Origin: Ralstonia sp. SET104
GTDB taxonomy: Bacteria; Pseudomonadota; Gammaproteobacteria; Burkholderiales; Burkholderiaceae
Direction: 5' to 3'
DNA length: 64,000 nucleotides
Assembly (NCBI RefSeq): GCF_003851545.1
Contig: NZ_BHVX01000003.1
Span: 124,001 to 188,000, forward strand
Below the pieces are notes generated by a model that did not search any database, was not told where the DNA came from, and saw only the letters and a list, made by a program, of their open reading frames with translations. Position 1 is the first letter of the stretch, and each line of letters starts with the position of its first letter. Positions 17,573 through 27,534 of the stretch are shown here, one piece after another. The translations under genes were made by a program, and so were the position numbers.

Positions 17573-19051
17573 ATGAGCCAAACCACCTCCCCCGCCTACT
17601 CCGACGGCGTCGGCAACGTGCCCGACCCGACCCTCTGGAACGAAGACCTCAACCCCACCCCGCCCGCTGCCCGCACCTGGACAGCAGCCAACTACGCCGC
17701 GCTGTGGGTATCGATGGTCGTGTCGGTGCCGGCATACATGCTGGCGTCGGGCTTGATGAGCGAAGGCATGAACTGGTGGCAGGCCGTGCTGACGGTGTTC
17801 CTGGGCAACCTCATCGTGCTTGTGCCGATGGTGTTGGTAGGCCACGCGGGCACCAAATACGGCATCCCTTTCCCGGTGTTGGTGCGGGCATCGTTTGGTG
17901 TGCGCGGCGCGCAGTTGCCGGCCATCCTGCGGGCCATCGTGGCATGCGGCTGGTTTGGTATCCAGACGTGGCTGGGCAGCCAGGCCATCTACACGATCCT
18001 GAATGTCGTCACCGACAACATGCTGGTGGGCAGCAACATTCCGGGGCTGGGCATCAACCCGGGGCAAGCGTTCTGTTTCCTGCTGTTCTGGGCGCTGCAC
18101 ATCTGGCTGATTACCAAGGGGCTGGAATCGATCAAGCGCTTTCAAGCGCTGGCTACGCCGCTGCTGGTCCTGGCCGCGCTTGGCCTGGTCTGGTGGGCAT
18201 ATGTGAATGCGGGCGGGTTCGGCCCGATGCTGTCGGCACCGTCGGCATTTGCCGCGGGCGGCAAGCGCGCCGGCGAGTTCTGGGGCTTCTTCTGGCCGTC
18301 GCTCACGGCCATGGTCGGCTACTGGGCCACGCTGGCGCTGAACATTCCCGACTTCACCCGCTTCGCGCGCAGCCAGCGCGATCAGCTCGTCGGTCAGGCC
18401 ATCGGCTTGCCGCTGCCGATGGGGCTGCTGGCGCTGGTGGCCGTGCTCGTCACCTCGTCCACGGTGGTCATTTACGGCCAGGCCATCTGGGACCCGGTTA
18501 CGCTGGCCGGCAAGATGACGGGGCCCTCGGTCATCGTCGCGCTGCTGGCCCTGATTACCGCCACGCTGATGACGAACATCGCCGCCAACGTGGTGTCGCC
18601 GGCGTATGACTTCTCAAACCTCGCACCGCACCGCATCTCGTTTCGCATCGGTGGCTACATCACCGCAGGCATCGGTCTGGCGATGATGCCGTGGAAGATC
18701 CTGGAGACCACCAAGGGCTACATCTTCACGTGGCTGGTCGGCTACGGTGCGCTGTTGGGCCCGGTGGCCGGCATCATGATGGTCGACTACTTCCTGGTGC
18801 GCCGCACGGTGCTCAAGACCGGCGAGCTGTTCCGTGTGGACGGCCCCTACGGCTACGGCAATGGCTGGAACGGCCGCGCCATCGTCGCGCTCATCATCGG
18901 TGTGCTGCCGAACCTGCCGGGCTTCTTTAAGCAGGCCGGTTTCGTGGCCAGCGTGCCGGGCGTGTTCGAGGCGCTGTACACGTATGCGTGGTTCGTGGGG
19001 CTGGCGATTTCGGCCATCGTCTACATCATCCTGATGCGCGGCCGCCGCTAG
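17573..19051 (+). CDS. NCS1 family nucleobase/hydantoin:cation symporter
   Basis: Twelve-helix LeuT-fold symporter of the nucleobase-cation-symport-1 family, 492 residues. Signatures are [19 protein letters not shown] before helix 1, [17 protein letters not shown], and [16 protein letters not shown] in helix 3 with Trp and Gln at substrate-site positions known from Mhp1. [14 protein letters not shown] and [14 protein letters not shown] follow. Substrates of the family include cytosine, uracil, allantoin and hydantoins. The next gene on the same strand is upp, which favours uracil or a related pyrimidine, but this is inference. Confidence 0.9.
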   Translation: MSQTTSPAYSDGVGNVPDPTLWNEDLNPTPPAARTWTAANYAALWVSMVVSVPAYMLASGLMSEGMNWWQAVLTVFLGNLIVLVPMVLVGHAGTKYGIPFPVLVRASFGVRGAQLPAILRAIVACGWFGIQTWLGSQAIYTILNVVTDNMLVGSNIPGLGINPGQAFCFLLFWALHIWLITKGLESIKRFQALATPLLVLAALGLVWWAYVNAGGFGPMLSAPSAFAAGGKRAGEFWGFFWPSLTAMVGYWATLALNIPDFTRFARSQRDQLVGQAIGLPLPMGLLALVAVLVTSSTVVIYGQAIWDPVTLAGKMTGPSVIVALLALITATLMTNIAANVVSPAYDFSNLAPHRISFRIGGYITAGIGLAMMPWKILETTKGYIFTWLVGYGALLGPVAGIMMVDYFLVRRTVLKTGELFRVDGPYGYGNGWNGRAIVALIIGVLPNLPGFFKQAGFVASVPGVFEALYTYAWFVGLAISAIVYIILMRGRR

Positions 19052-19068
19052 AAAGGCGCCGCAAAGCT

Positions 19069-19165
19069 GCTGCGCAGCCCGAGTCTGGCCCTGCGATGCT
19101 CGCCGTAGACGTATACGGCTGTGCTTCTCGGACCAGCCTCGAACTGCTCGCTACGGTTTTCAGCA
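19069..19165. repeat. Intergenic repeat, copy C
   Basis: Third copy: CTGCTGCGCAGCCCGAG, CCTGCGATGCTCGCCGTA, TACGGCTGTGCTTCTCG and GCTCGCTACGGTTTTCAGCA. GCCGTA and TACGGC form a hairpin as in copy B. It lies between the NCS1 gene and the upp promoter region. Confidence 0.75.
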
Positions 19166-19241
19166 CCTTCCTGAGCACGCATTCCGGAACCCCCTCCGGG
19201 GGCGCCGTACAATGCGCTCCATTACCGCGTTCCTCCTCGCC

Positions 19242-19892
19242 ATGAAACAAGATCCGCGCTTTCCGAACCTGTTCATCCTCAATCACCCGCTGATCCAGCA
19301 CAAGCTCACGCACATGCGCGACAAAGACACGTCCACGCGCACGTTCCGCGAGCTGCTGCGCGAGATCACGCTGCTCATGGGCTACGAGATCACGCGCAAC
19401 CTGCCGCTCACCACCCGCCACATCGACACGCCGATGGGCCCGATGGACGCGCCCGTCATTGCCGGCCGCAAGCTGGCCGTGGTGCCGGTGCTGCGTGCGG
19501 GCGTGGGCATGAGCGATGGGCTGGTGGAGCTGATCCCGTCAGCGCGCATCGGCCACATCGGCGTGTACCGCGACGAGCACCATCGCCCGGTCGAATACCT
19601 CGTGCGTCTGCCTGATCTGGAAGACCGTACCTTCATCCTGTGCGATCCGATGGTCGCCACGGGTTACTCAGCCGTGCACGCGGTCGACGTGATGAAGAAG
19701 CGTGGCGTGCCGGATGAGAACATCCTCTTCCTGGCCCTCGTGGCCGCGCCGGAAGGCGTGGAGGTGTTCCAGCAGGCGCATCCGGGCGTGAAGCTGTTCG
19801 TGGCGTCGCTCGATTCACACTTGGATGAGAACGCCTACATCATCCCCGGCCTGGGCGATGCCGGCGACCGCCTGTTTGGCACGAAAAACTGA
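19242..19892 (+). CDS. upp: Uracil phosphoribosyltransferase
   Basis: Makes UMP from uracil and PRPP (pyrimidine salvage). The 216 residues show [31 protein letters not shown], the PRPP loop [16 protein letters not shown] and the C-terminal [13 protein letters not shown]. An ATG at 19212 in frame was rejected because it overlaps a TACAAT (19208-19213) that looks like the -10 box; transcripts from there would begin after it, and the shorter start matches the family. A terminator shared with the convergent ATPase gene follows. Confidence 0.96.
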   Translation: MKQDPRFPNLFILNHPLIQHKLTHMRDKDTSTRTFRELLREITLLMGYEITRNLPLTTRHIDTPMGPMDAPVIAGRKLAVVPVLRAGVGMSDGLVELIPSARIGHIGVYRDEHHRPVEYLVRLPDLEDRTFILCDPMVATGYSAVHAVDVMKKRGVPDENILFLALVAAPEGVEVFQQAHPGVKLFVASLDSHLDENAYIIPGLGDAGDRLFGTKN

Positions 19893-19910
19893 TCGCGCGC
19901 CTCTGTGCGC

Positions 19911-19946
19911 AAACAAAAACAGCCGGCATTGCCGGCTGTTGTCTTT
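19911..19946. terminator. Bidirectional terminator between upp and the HerA-like gene
   Basis: AACAGCCGGC pairs with GCCGGCTGTT around ATT. A-rich sequence on the left (AAACAAAAAC) gives a U-tract for the minus-strand gene; the plus side has GTCTTT. It separates two convergent genes. Confidence 0.8.
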
Positions 19947-19962
19947 GGTGCGCTGGAAACGC

Positions 19963-21525
19963 TCAGCGCCTTTTGCCACCACCCAGGATACTGCCCAGCA
20001 CGCCACGCACAATCTCGCGCCCAACCGTCGAGCCGATGGTGCGCATAGTCGACTTGGCCAGCGTTTCAACAATCGAATCGCCGCGGCCAGTGCGGCCAGT
20101 GCCCTTGGTCAGGATCGAGCCAACCTCGCCGAGCCAGCCGCCCTCTTGTGCAGGCACCTGAGCAGGTGCCGGTGCAGGCGCTGCCCCCGGTGACGCGCCA
20201 AAATCCGTGCCGATGGAACCCGGTGCCGGCGCGGCCGCCGCACCACCACCCGCGACACGTCCGGTCAAAATTTCGTAGGCCGATTCACGGTCAATTGCCG
20301 TGTCGTAGCGACCAGCCACCAGCGAATTCGAAATAAGCGCACGACGCTCATCGTCCGAGATCGGCCCGATGCGCGACGCCGGCGGCACGACAAACGCACG
20401 CTGCGTAATTTCCGGGCGGCCACTCTCATCCAGCATAGAGATCAACGCCTCGCCCACGGCCAACTCGCCGATGGCCGCTTCGATGCTGAATTCCGGGTTC
20501 GCGCGCATCGTGGTGGCAGCGGCCTTCACAGCCTTCTGGTCACGCGGCGTAAAGGCCCGCAGCGCGTGCTGCACACGATTGCCAAGCTGACCGAGCACGG
20601 TGTCGGGCACGTCGGACGGGTTCTGCGTCACGAAGTACACGCCCACGCCCTTCGAACGGATCAGTCGCACCACCTGCTCCACCTTCTGAAGCAGCGACGG
20701 CGGCGCGTCGTTGAACAGCAGGTGCGCCTCGTCAAAGAAGAACGCCAGCTTGGGCTTGTCGAGGTCGCCCACTTCCGGCAGGTGCTCGAACAGCTCGGAG
20801 AGCATCCACAGCAGGAACGTCGCGTACAGCTTGGGCGCATTGAGCAGCTTGTCAGCCGCCAGGATGTTGATCACGCCCTGGCCACGCACGGTCTGCATCA
20901 GGTCGTTGACGTCGAGCATCGGCTCGCCGAAGAACTGGTCGGCGCCCTGCTCTTCCAGCGCAATCAGGTTGCGCTGGATGGCCCCAATGCTGGCCGACGA
21001 GATATTGCCGTACTTGTTCGTGTAGTCCGACGCGTGCTCACCCACATGCTGCAGCATCGCGCGCAGGTCCTTCATGTCGAGCAGCGCGAGGCCGGCGTCA
21101 TCCGCAATCTTGAAGACCAGGTTCAGCACGCCGGTCTGGATATCGTTCAGCTCCAGCATGCGAGACAGCATCAGCGGGCCCATGTCGGACACGGTGGCAC
21201 GCACGGGGTGGCCGCGCTCGCCGTACACATCCCACAGGGTGACGGGGCAGCCGGCCCATTGCGGCTCTTCCAGACCACGTTCCTGCAGGCGGGTCTTGAG
21301 TTTGTCGTTCGACTGACCGGGTTGCGAGATGCCGGTCAGGTCACCTTTGACGTCAGCCAGGAAGACCGGCACGCCGATCTTCGACAGGCCTTGCGCAATC
21401 GTCTGCAGGGTGACGGTCTTGCCGGTGCCGGTGGCACCGGTGATCAGGCCATGCCGGTTGGCGAGCTGGGGCAGCAGCACCAGTTCGGCTTTGGCGTTCT
21501 TGGCAATCAGGATGGGATCGGTCAT
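19963..21525 (-). CDS. HerA/FtsK-like ATPase, DUF853 family
   Basis: A 520-residue RecA-fold ATPase of the DUF853 (YjgR) family. Walker A is [12 protein letters not shown] near residue 30 and a Walker B-like [10 protein letters not shown] follows around residue 270; [27 protein letters not shown] is diagnostic. The C-terminal part is Ala/Pro/Gly-rich with a final SILGGGKRR. The start at 21525 fits the conserved [20 protein letters not shown]; the longer frame lacks similarity. HerA relatives pump or unwind DNA, but the role of this family is not established. Confidence 0.88.
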   Translation of the reverse strand: MTDPILIAKNAKAELVLLPQLANRHGLITGATGTGKTVTLQTIAQGLSKIGVPVFLADVKGDLTGISQPGQSNDKLKTRLQERGLEEPQWAGCPVTLWDVYGERGHPVRATVSDMGPLMLSRMLELNDIQTGVLNLVFKIADDAGLALLDMKDLRAMLQHVGEHASDYTNKYGNISSASIGAIQRNLIALEEQGADQFFGEPMLDVNDLMQTVRGQGVINILAADKLLNAPKLYATFLLWMLSELFEHLPEVGDLDKPKLAFFFDEAHLLFNDAPPSLLQKVEQVVRLIRSKGVGVYFVTQNPSDVPDTVLGQLGNRVQHALRAFTPRDQKAVKAAATTMRANPEFSIEAAIGELAVGEALISMLDESGRPEITQRAFVVPPASRIGPISDDERRALISNSLVAGRYDTAIDRESAYEILTGRVAGGGAAAAPAPGSIGTDFGASPGAAPAPAPAQVPAQEGGWLGEVGSILTKGTGRTGRGDSIVETLAKSTMRTIGSTVGREIVRGVLGSILGGGKRR

Positions 21526-21697
21526 GAGGTTCTGACGAGGATCAATCGGGGGGATGGCACACCCGCGGCTCGACCGGATGGACGGGGCGGCGGACGTGCC
21601 CAGCATGCTAAAATCTGCGACCGATTATAGAGCGTGCAGGTGGCGTCAGACCGCCATCTGGGCGCCAGATTCCACCGCATTTCGCTCGGAGAGTTTC

Positions 21698-22423
21698 ATG
21701 GCCGGTCATTCCAAATGGGCCAACATCAAGCATAAGAAAGCCGCTGCCGACGCCAAGCGCGGCAAAATTTGGACGCGACTGATCAAGGAAATCACCGTAG
21801 CGGCCCGCCTGGGCGGCGGCGATGCCGATTCCAACCCGCGCCTGCGCCTGGCCATGGATAAGGCCACCGACGCCAACATGCCCAAAGACAACATCAACCG
21901 CGCCATCCAGCGCGGTGTGGGTGGCCTGGAAGGCGCAAACTACGAAGAAATCCGCTACGAAGGCTACGGCATCAACGGCGCCGCCATCATCGTCGACTGC
22001 CTGACCGACAACCGTACGCGCACGGTGGCCGAAGTCCGCCACGGGTTCGACAAGTACGGTGGCAATATGGGCACGCAGGGCTCGGTGGCCTTCATGTTCG
22101 ACCATGTCGGCCAGTTCATCTTTGCCCCAGGCACGCCGGAGGACAAGCTGATGGACGCCGCGCTCGAAGCCGGCGCCGACGATGTTGTCACCCATGAAGA
22201 CGGCGCGCTCGAAGTCATCTGCCCGCCCAACGATTTCTCCAAGGTCAAGACTGCGCTGGAAGCCGCCGGCTTCAAGGCGGAATTGGCCGAAGTCATCATG
22301 AAACCGCAAACCGAAGTCGAGTTCACCGGCGACGATGCGGCCAAGATGCAGAAACTGCTCGACGTCCTGGAAAACCTGGACGACGTGCAGGAAGTCTTCA
22401 CCAACGCGGTCATCGGAGAATAA
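21698..22423 (+). CDS. YebC/PmpR family transcriptional regulator/translation factor
   Basis: A 241-residue YebC/TACO1-family protein. The N-terminus [32 protein letters not shown] is nearly invariant, with [21 protein letters not shown] and [21 protein letters not shown] following. The start at 21698 has a GGAGAG-like site upstream. Family members bind DNA or ribosomes; recent work links YebC to translation of proline stretches. It lies upstream of purD, separated by a terminator. Confidence 0.94.
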   Translation: MAGHSKWANIKHKKAAADAKRGKIWTRLIKEITVAARLGGGDADSNPRLRLAMDKATDANMPKDNINRAIQRGVGGLEGANYEEIRYEGYGINGAAIIVDCLTDNRTRTVAEVRHGFDKYGGNMGTQGSVAFMFDHVGQFIFAPGTPEDKLMDAALEAGADDVVTHEDGALEVICPPNDFSKVKTALEAAGFKAELAEVIMKPQTEVEFTGDDAAKMQKLLDVLENLDDVQEVFTNAVIGE

Positions 22424-22440
22424 GCTCCGGACGCGCGCAC

Positions 22441-22476
22441 AACGGCGATCGACCTCACGATCGCCGTTTTTGTTTT
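22441..22476 (+). terminator. Rho-independent terminator after yebC
   Basis: AACGGCGATCG pairs with CGATCGCCGTT (11 bp) followed by TTTTGTTTT. It starts 18 bp after the stop and would insulate purD. Confidence 0.9.
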
Positions 22477-22518
22477 CCAGATTTCGAATCGGATTTTGTA
22501 ATTTCAGGTAGGTACAGC

Positions 22519-23787
22519 ATGAAAGTGATGGTGGTCGGTTCGGGCGGACGGGAACACGCCCTGGCATGGAAGCTGGCTCGTTCGCCCAAGGTGCAGGTGG
22601 TGTACGTGGCGCCGGGCAACGGCGGCACGGCGCTCGACAAGCGCCTGCAGAACCTGCCGATCACGGACCCGGAAGTGCTGGCCGCGTTTGCCGAGCGCGA
22701 AGGCATCCATTTCACCGTGGTGGGGCCCGAAGCGCCGCTGGCCGCCGGTATCGTCGACCTGTTCCGCGCCAAGGGCCTGCGCATCTTCGGGCCGACGAAG
22801 GCGGCTGCGCAGCTCGAATCGTCGAAGGACTTCGCCAAGGCGTTCATGCATCGCCACGGCATTCCGACCGCCAAGTACCAGACCTTCAGCGACGCGGCGC
22901 AAGCGCATGCCTATATCGATCAGGAAGGCGCGCCCATCGTCATCAAGGCCGACGGCTTGGCCGCCGGCAAGGGCGTGGTCGTGGCCATGACGCCCGAAGA
23001 AGCACACGGCGCCATCGACATGATGCTGGCCGACAACCGCCTGGGCGATGCCGGTGCGCGCGTGGTCATCGAAGAATTCCTGGCTGGCGAAGAAGCCAGC
23101 TTCATCGTCGTGTGCGACGGCAAGCACGTCGTGGCGCTGGCCACCAGCCAGGACCACAAGCGCCTGCTCGACGGCGACGCCGGCCCCAACACCGGCGGCA
23201 TGGGCGCCTACTCGCCCGCGCCGGTGGTCACACCCACGCTGCACGCCCGCGCGCTGCGCGAGATCATCATGCCGACCATCCGCGGCATGGAGCGCGACGG
23301 CATCCCGTACACCGGTTTCCTGTACGCCGGCCTGATGATCGACGCCGAAGGCAATCCGAAAACGCTCGAATTCAACTGCCGCATGGGTGACCCCGAAACG
23401 CAGCCCATCATGGCACGCATGAAGACCGACCTGTATGACGTACTCGACCGCGCCATCGACGGCAAGCTCGACGGCATGGAGCTCGACTGGGACCGCCGCA
23501 CCGCGCTGGGCGTTGTGATGGCCGCGCACAACTACCCGGACACGCCGCGCAAGGGTGACATCATCACCGGCATCCCGAAGGAGACCGAAGATAGCGTCAC
23601 CTTCCACGCCGGCACCACACTCAAGGACGGCGTGCTGACCACCACTGGCGGCCGCGTGCTGTGCGTGGTCGGTCTGGCGGATACCGTCAAGGCCGCCCAG
23701 CGCGCCGCGTACAACGCCATCGAACAGATCCAGTTTGACGGCGCCCAGTACCGCAAGGACATTGGCCACCGCGCCATCCGCCATTAA
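22519..23787 (+). CDS. purD: Phosphoribosylamine-glycine ligase
   Basis: GAR synthetase, step 2 of purine synthesis: ATP-dependent joining of glycine to phosphoribosylamine. It has 422 residues with the pre-ATP domain [20 protein letters not shown], the ATP-grasp region [45 protein letters not shown] and [12 protein letters not shown] (metal/ATP ligands). An AGGTAGG sequence precedes the ATG. It is monocistronic between yebC and hemF. Confidence 0.97.
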   Translation: MKVMVVGSGGREHALAWKLARSPKVQVVYVAPGNGGTALDKRLQNLPITDPEVLAAFAEREGIHFTVVGPEAPLAAGIVDLFRAKGLRIFGPTKAAAQLESSKDFAKAFMHRHGIPTAKYQTFSDAAQAHAYIDQEGAPIVIKADGLAAGKGVVVAMTPEEAHGAIDMMLADNRLGDAGARVVIEEFLAGEEASFIVVCDGKHVVALATSQDHKRLLDGDAGPNTGGMGAYSPAPVVTPTLHARALREIIMPTIRGMERDGIPYTGFLYAGLMIDAEGNPKTLEFNCRMGDPETQPIMARMKTDLYDVLDRAIDGKLDGMELDWDRRTALGVVMAAHNYPDTPRKGDIITGIPKETEDSVTFHAGTTLKDGVLTTTGGRVLCVVGLADTVKAAQRAAYNAIEQIQFDGAQYRKDIGHRAIRH

Positions 23788-23796
23788 GCGAATCCC

Positions 23797-23834
23797 CCGC
23801 CGCGCTCATGCCCCCAAAGGGGGCAAGCGCGGTA
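23797..23834. terminator. Nested GC-rich hairpin after purD
   Basis: CCGCGCT and AGCGCGG enclose an inner GCCCCC-AAA-GGGGGC stem. It is stable but has no U-tract, so it may stabilise the 3' end or mark a Rho-dependent stop rather than act as an intrinsic terminator. Confidence 0.5.
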
Positions 23835-23858
23835 TTCGTCACCCGGGTGATCCCCAAC

Positions 23859-23885
23859 TTGCCCCGGCGGCCCGCCCGCTACAAT
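23859..23885 (+). promoter_or_regulatory. Candidate promoter for hemF-nadD
   Basis: TTGCCC, 15 bp and TACAAT lie 48 bp before the hemF ATG. The spacer is short, so the call is tentative. Confidence 0.38.
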
Positions 23886-23932
23886 GGTGACAACCGCATG
23901 ACTCGGCCGCCCGCGCGGCCTCGCCCGATCTG

Positions 23933-24841
23933 ATGGATACCCAAGCCGTCCGCGCCTACCTGCTGGCTTTGCAGGACCGCATCACCACCGCCGTCGGCGC
24001 ACTCGACGGCGGCACCTTCGCCACCGACGCGTGGGACAAGCCGCCCACCGAACGCCTGCGCGGCAGCGGCCGCACCCGCATTCTGGAAGGCGGCGCGCTA
24101 CTGGAGCGCGGCGGCGTCGGTTTCTCGCACGTCATGGGCGACACCTTGCCACCGTCCGCCACCGCCAACCGGCCCGAACTGGCCGGGCGCGGCTTCGAGG
24201 CGATGGGCGTGTCGCTGGTCTTCCACCCGCGCAATCCTTACGTACCGACAGTGCACATGAACGTGCGCTGCTTCGTCGCCGTACGCGCCGATGCCGAGCC
24301 CGTCTGGTGGTTCGGGGGCGGCATGGACCTCACGCCCTATTACGGCTTCACCGAAGACGCCACGCACTTCCACCGCACCTGCCAAAGCGCCCTCGCCCCC
24401 TACGGCGATGAGCTGTACCCGCGCTTCAAGCAGTGGTGCGACGACTACTTCTATCTGAAGCACCGCAAGGAAGCGCGCGGCATCGGCGGCATCTTCTTCG
24501 ATGACTTTGCCGAACTCGGCTTCGAGCGCAGCTTTGAGATGATGCGCGGCGTTGGCGACGCGTTCCTGCCCGCCTGGCTGCCCATCGCCGAGCGACGCCA
24601 CGCCACGCCCTACGGTGACAGCGAACGCGACTTCCAGGCCTACCGCCGCGGCCGTTATGTCGAATTCAACCTGGTGTTCGACCGTGGCACGCTGTTCGGC
24701 CTGCAAAGCGGCGGCCGCGCGGAATCGATCCTGATGTCGATGCCGCCCGTGGCCAACTGGCGCTATGACTGGCAGCCCGAACCGGGATCACCGGAAGCCG
24801 CGCTCTATACCGACTTCCTGCCGGCGCGCGACTGGGTATGA
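23933..24841 (+). CDS. hemF: Oxygen-dependent coproporphyrinogen-III oxidase
   Basis: Oxidative decarboxylation of coproporphyrinogen III to protoporphyrinogen IX in heme synthesis, using O2. The 302 residues show GGGVGFSH-like sequence ([12 protein letters not shown]), [12 protein letters not shown] with His108, [15 protein letters not shown] and [16 protein letters not shown], all diagnostic. The gene overlaps nadD by 4 bp (ATGA). It indicates aerobic growth. Confidence 0.97.
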   Translation: MDTQAVRAYLLALQDRITTAVGALDGGTFATDAWDKPPTERLRGSGRTRILEGGALLERGGVGFSHVMGDTLPPSATANRPELAGRGFEAMGVSLVFHPRNPYVPTVHMNVRCFVAVRADAEPVWWFGGGMDLTPYYGFTEDATHFHRTCQSALAPYGDELYPRFKQWCDDYFYLKHRKEARGIGGIFFDDFAELGFERSFEMMRGVGDAFLPAWLPIAERRHATPYGDSERDFQAYRRGRYVEFNLVFDRGTLFGLQSGGRAESILMSMPPVANWRYDWQPEPGSPEAALYTDFLPARDWV

Positions 24842-25548
24842 CGCTTCCCGCTTTCCTGCGCCCCGATCTTGACCGCCCTTACCGCCTCGGCCTGCTGGGC
24901 GGTACGTTTGATCCGCCGCACGTCGGCCACATCGCCCTGGCCGAACTGTGCATCGCCCGGCTCGACCTGGATGAGTTGCTGTGGATTCCAACCGGCGTGT
25001 CATGGCAGAAAGCCGCCGATATCACGCCCGCGCCGCTGCGTTTCGCGATGACCGAACTGGCGGCAAAAACCGTGCAAGGCGGCCGCGCCCGCGTGCGGGT
25101 GACTTCAATGGAAGTCGACCGCCACGGGCCCAGCTACACCATCGACACCGTGCGTGAATTGCGCGGCGTCTATGGCCCGGACACCTCCATGGCGTGGCTC
25201 ATGGGCGCCGACCAGCTCGTCGGCCTGGACACCTGGCACGGCTGGCAAGACCTGTTCGAATACGTCCACCTGTGCGTGGCCACACGCCCCGGCTTCGACC
25301 TGCAGGCGCTGCATGCGCCCGTACAACGCGAGCTGGATGTGCGCCGGGGCGACACGGCATTGGTACAATGCGCACCCGCCGGCCATATGTGGATCGACCA
25401 GACCCTGGCCGTCGACCTGTCTTCCACCCGCCTGCGCCAGCAGCTTGCCACCGGCGCGCGCTGCGACGTAGACCTGCCTGCCGGCGTGGCCGACCTGATC
25501 CAATCGCATTCGCTGTACCGCCGTGCCAATGGCACGGTCAGTGCTTGA
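24838..25548 (+). CDS. nadD: Nicotinate-nucleotide adenylyltransferase
   Basis: Adenylates nicotinate mononucleotide to deamido-NAD. It has 236 residues with [13 protein letters not shown] (HxGH at 28-31), [18 protein letters not shown] and the C-terminal SSTRLR motif. Translation is coupled to hemF. It heads the common nadD-rsfS-rlmH-maf-rng order of beta-proteobacteria. A TACAAT near 25364 inside the gene could serve as an internal promoter for rsfS. Confidence 0.96.
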   Translation: MTLPAFLRPDLDRPYRLGLLGGTFDPPHVGHIALAELCIARLDLDELLWIPTGVSWQKAADITPAPLRFAMTELAAKTVQGGRARVRVTSMEVDRHGPSYTIDTVRELRGVYGPDTSMAWLMGADQLVGLDTWHGWQDLFEYVHLCVATRPGFDLQALHAPVQRELDVRRGDTALVQCAPAGHMWIDQTLAVDLSSTRLRQQLATGARCDVDLPAGVADLIQSHSLYRRANGTVSA

Positions 25549-25627
25549 CCGCGTGTTCGGTGTTCAGCCACGTTCGCGCGCTTTTCTGACCTTTTTTCTC
25601 GCCCTTTAAACGTTCTTCTCACTCAGT

Positions 25628-26281
25628 ATGGATATTCGCAAACTACAACGCGTGATCGTCGACGCGCTCGAAGACGTCAAGGCGCAAGACATCAAGGTCT
25701 TCAACACGACCCACCTGACCGAACTGTTCGACCGCACGGTCATCGCCAGCGGCACGTCCAACCGCCAGACCAAGGCGCTCGCCGCCTCCGTGCGTGATGC
25801 CGTCAAGGAAGCCGGCGGCCACGTCATCGCCGTGGAAGGCGAAGACGTGGGTGAATGGGTGCTGGTCGACTGCGGCGACGCCGTAGTCCACATCATGCAG
25901 CCGCAACTGCGCCAGTACTACAACCTCGAAGAAATCTGGGGCGACAAACCGGTGCGCGTGCAGCTCGGCGGTACGGGCGGTCGCGGCCTGCCCAAGGCCA
26001 GCGAAGGTTACGACGACGAGGAAGACGAGGCCGAAGAAGTGACGCCGGCCAAGCGCCGTACGACCAAGCCGAAGCTTGCGGGTGAGCGCCCGACCAAAGC
26101 GGCGGCACCGGCCAGGAAGGCTCCCGCCAAGACCGCTGCCAAGAAGTCGGCCAACAAGCCCGCCACCAAGCGCGCCACCGGCACTGGCAAGCCCACCACG
26201 AAGACCGCCGCGAAAACGGCGACCAAGACGGCGACCAAGACGGCAGCCAAGCGCGCTCCGGCCAAAAAGCGCGCGGCGTAA
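25628..26281 (+). CDS. rsfS: Ribosome silencing factor RsfS with long Lys/Ala-rich tail
   Basis: RsfS binds ribosomal protein L14 and blocks subunit joining when nutrients are short. Residues 1-115 are the normal domain: IKVFNTTHLTELFDRTVIASGTSNRQ, EGEDVGEWVLVDCGDAVVHIM and YYNLEEIWGD. Family proteins usually end near there, but this one continues to 217 residues with an acidic patch (about 129-138) and a histone H1-like tail of KTAAK/KTATK repeats (about 140-217). The tail may bind rRNA or nucleic acid. It is 21 bp before rlmH. Confidence 0.94.
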   Translation: MDIRKLQRVIVDALEDVKAQDIKVFNTTHLTELFDRTVIASGTSNRQTKALAASVRDAVKEAGGHVIAVEGEDVGEWVLVDCGDAVVHIMQPQLRQYYNLEEIWGDKPVRVQLGGTGGRGLPKASEGYDDEEDEAEEVTPAKRRTTKPKLAGERPTKAAAPARKAPAKTAAKKSANKPATKRATGTGKPTTKTAAKTATKTATKTAAKRAPAKKRAA

Positions 26282-26302
26282 CCTCGCGCAGGCAGCTTCG
26301 CC

Positions 26303-26773
26303 ATGCAGTTGTTGATCGTTGCCGTCGGGCACAAGATGCCGTCCTGGATTGAGGACGGCTTCTCTGAATATGCCAAGCGCATGCCGCCGGAGCTGCGCAT
26401 CGAACTGCGCGAGATCAAGCCCGAGCAGCGCTCGGGCAGCCGCACCGCCGCCACCGTCATGCAGCTCGAAGCCGCGCGCATTGAAGCCGCGCTGCCCAAG
26501 GGCTGCCGCATGATCGCGCTGGATGAGCGCGGCAAGGATCTCACCACCGTCGCGCTGGCGGAATCCCTCACGGGTTGGCAACAGGAAGGCGGTGATATCG
26601 CTTTCGTGATTGGCGGCGCGGATGGACTGGATCCGGCGCTCAAGGCCCGCGCCCGCACGCTGATCCGCCTGTCAAGCCTGACGCTGCCGCACGGCATGGT
26701 GCGCGTGCTGCTGGCCGAGCAGCTCTATCGCGCGTGGAGCATCACGCAAAACCACCCGTATCACCGCGTATGA
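26303..26773 (+). CDS. rlmH: 23S rRNA (pseudouridine1915-N3)-methyltransferase
   Basis: SPOUT-class methyltransferase that methylates pseudouridine 1915 of 23S rRNA in assembled ribosomes. The length (156) is right, the N-terminus is [28 protein letters not shown], the SAM-knot sequence is [11 protein letters not shown] and the C-terminus [14 protein letters not shown] is near-invariant. It overlaps maf by ATGA. Confidence 0.96.
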   Translation: MQLLIVAVGHKMPSWIEDGFSEYAKRMPPELRIELREIKPEQRSGSRTAATVMQLEAARIEAALPKGCRMIALDERGKDLTTVALAESLTGWQQEGGDIAFVIGGADGLDPALKARARTLIRLSSLTLPHGMVRVLLAEQLYRAWSITQNHPYHRV

Positions 26774-27393
26774 CCATGGATGCACCCGGCGCACCACACC
26801 TTTATCTCGCCTCGCAAAGCCCGCGCCGGCAGGAGTTGCTGCGCCAGATCGGCGCGCGCTTCGAGTTGCTGCTGGCTGATGGTGATGAAGATGCGGAAGC
26901 GCTGGAAGCCGTGCTTCCCGGCGAGACGCCCGACGACTACGTTCAGCGCGTCTGCGCATTGAAGGCACAGGCTGCCGTGCGCCGCCGCATCGCACGCAAT
27001 CTTCCCGCCCTGCCGATCCTGACGTCTGACACCACCGTGTGTCTGGGCGGCGAGATTCTCGGCAAACCCACCGACGCCGCCGACGCCTACCGCATGCTGC
27101 GCGGCATGTCGGGCCGCGAACATCGCGTGCTGACGGCCGTTACTGTCGTCAAAGCCGACGGCACACCGATGCATGCGTTGTCCATTTCCGACGTGCGCTT
27201 TGCCGTACTGACGGACAACGATATCGCCCGCTACATCGCCAGCGGCGAGCCATTCGGCAAAGCCGGCGCGTACGGCATTCAGGGCCGCGCAGCCGCCTTT
27301 GTTGCCCATATTTCGGGAAGCTATTCGGGTATCATGGGCCTACCCTTGTTCGAGACCGCCGCACTGCTCGCACAGGCGAGCATCATGCTGTGA
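26770..27393 (+). CDS. Maf family nucleotide pyrophosphatase (dTTP/UTP type)
   Basis: House-cleaning pyrophosphatase acting on canonical or modified dTTP/UTP. The 207 residues contain [10 protein letters not shown] (15-24), [15 protein letters not shown] with the catalytic Asp, [11 protein letters not shown] and [10 protein letters not shown]. The SPRR form of the first motif favours the YhdE (dTTP/UTP) subgroup over YceF (m7GTP). The start at 26770 overlaps the rlmH stop; an upstream in-frame Met lies inside rlmH and is less likely. Confidence 0.92.
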   Translation: MTMDAPGAPHLYLASQSPRRQELLRQIGARFELLLADGDEDAEALEAVLPGETPDDYVQRVCALKAQAAVRRRIARNLPALPILTSDTTVCLGGEILGKPTDAADAYRMLRGMSGREHRVLTAVTVVKADGTPMHALSISDVRFAVLTDNDIARYIASGEPFGKAGAYGIQGRAAAFVAHISGSYSGIMGLPLFETAALLAQASIML

Positions 27394-27534
27394 ATCACGC
27401 TGTAACTCGCGCCCCCTGACCGGCCGCTGACGCACGCACCGGACAGCGTGCGAGGGCCGGTTTCAAGACACGCTTCGGGCGCGCACGATCAAGCCCAGAG
27501 GCGGGTGCTGAAACCCGCTCTCCAGGTATCCCCC

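Noticed and set aside
19212-19241. Upstream ATG for upp
   Set aside because: It overlaps a TACAAT -10-like box and precedes the conserved N-terminus, so it is probably not in the transcript.
23797-23834. Strong intrinsic terminator after purD
   Set aside because: The nested stem is stable but lacks a U-tract, so it is listed only as a hairpin with moderate confidence.
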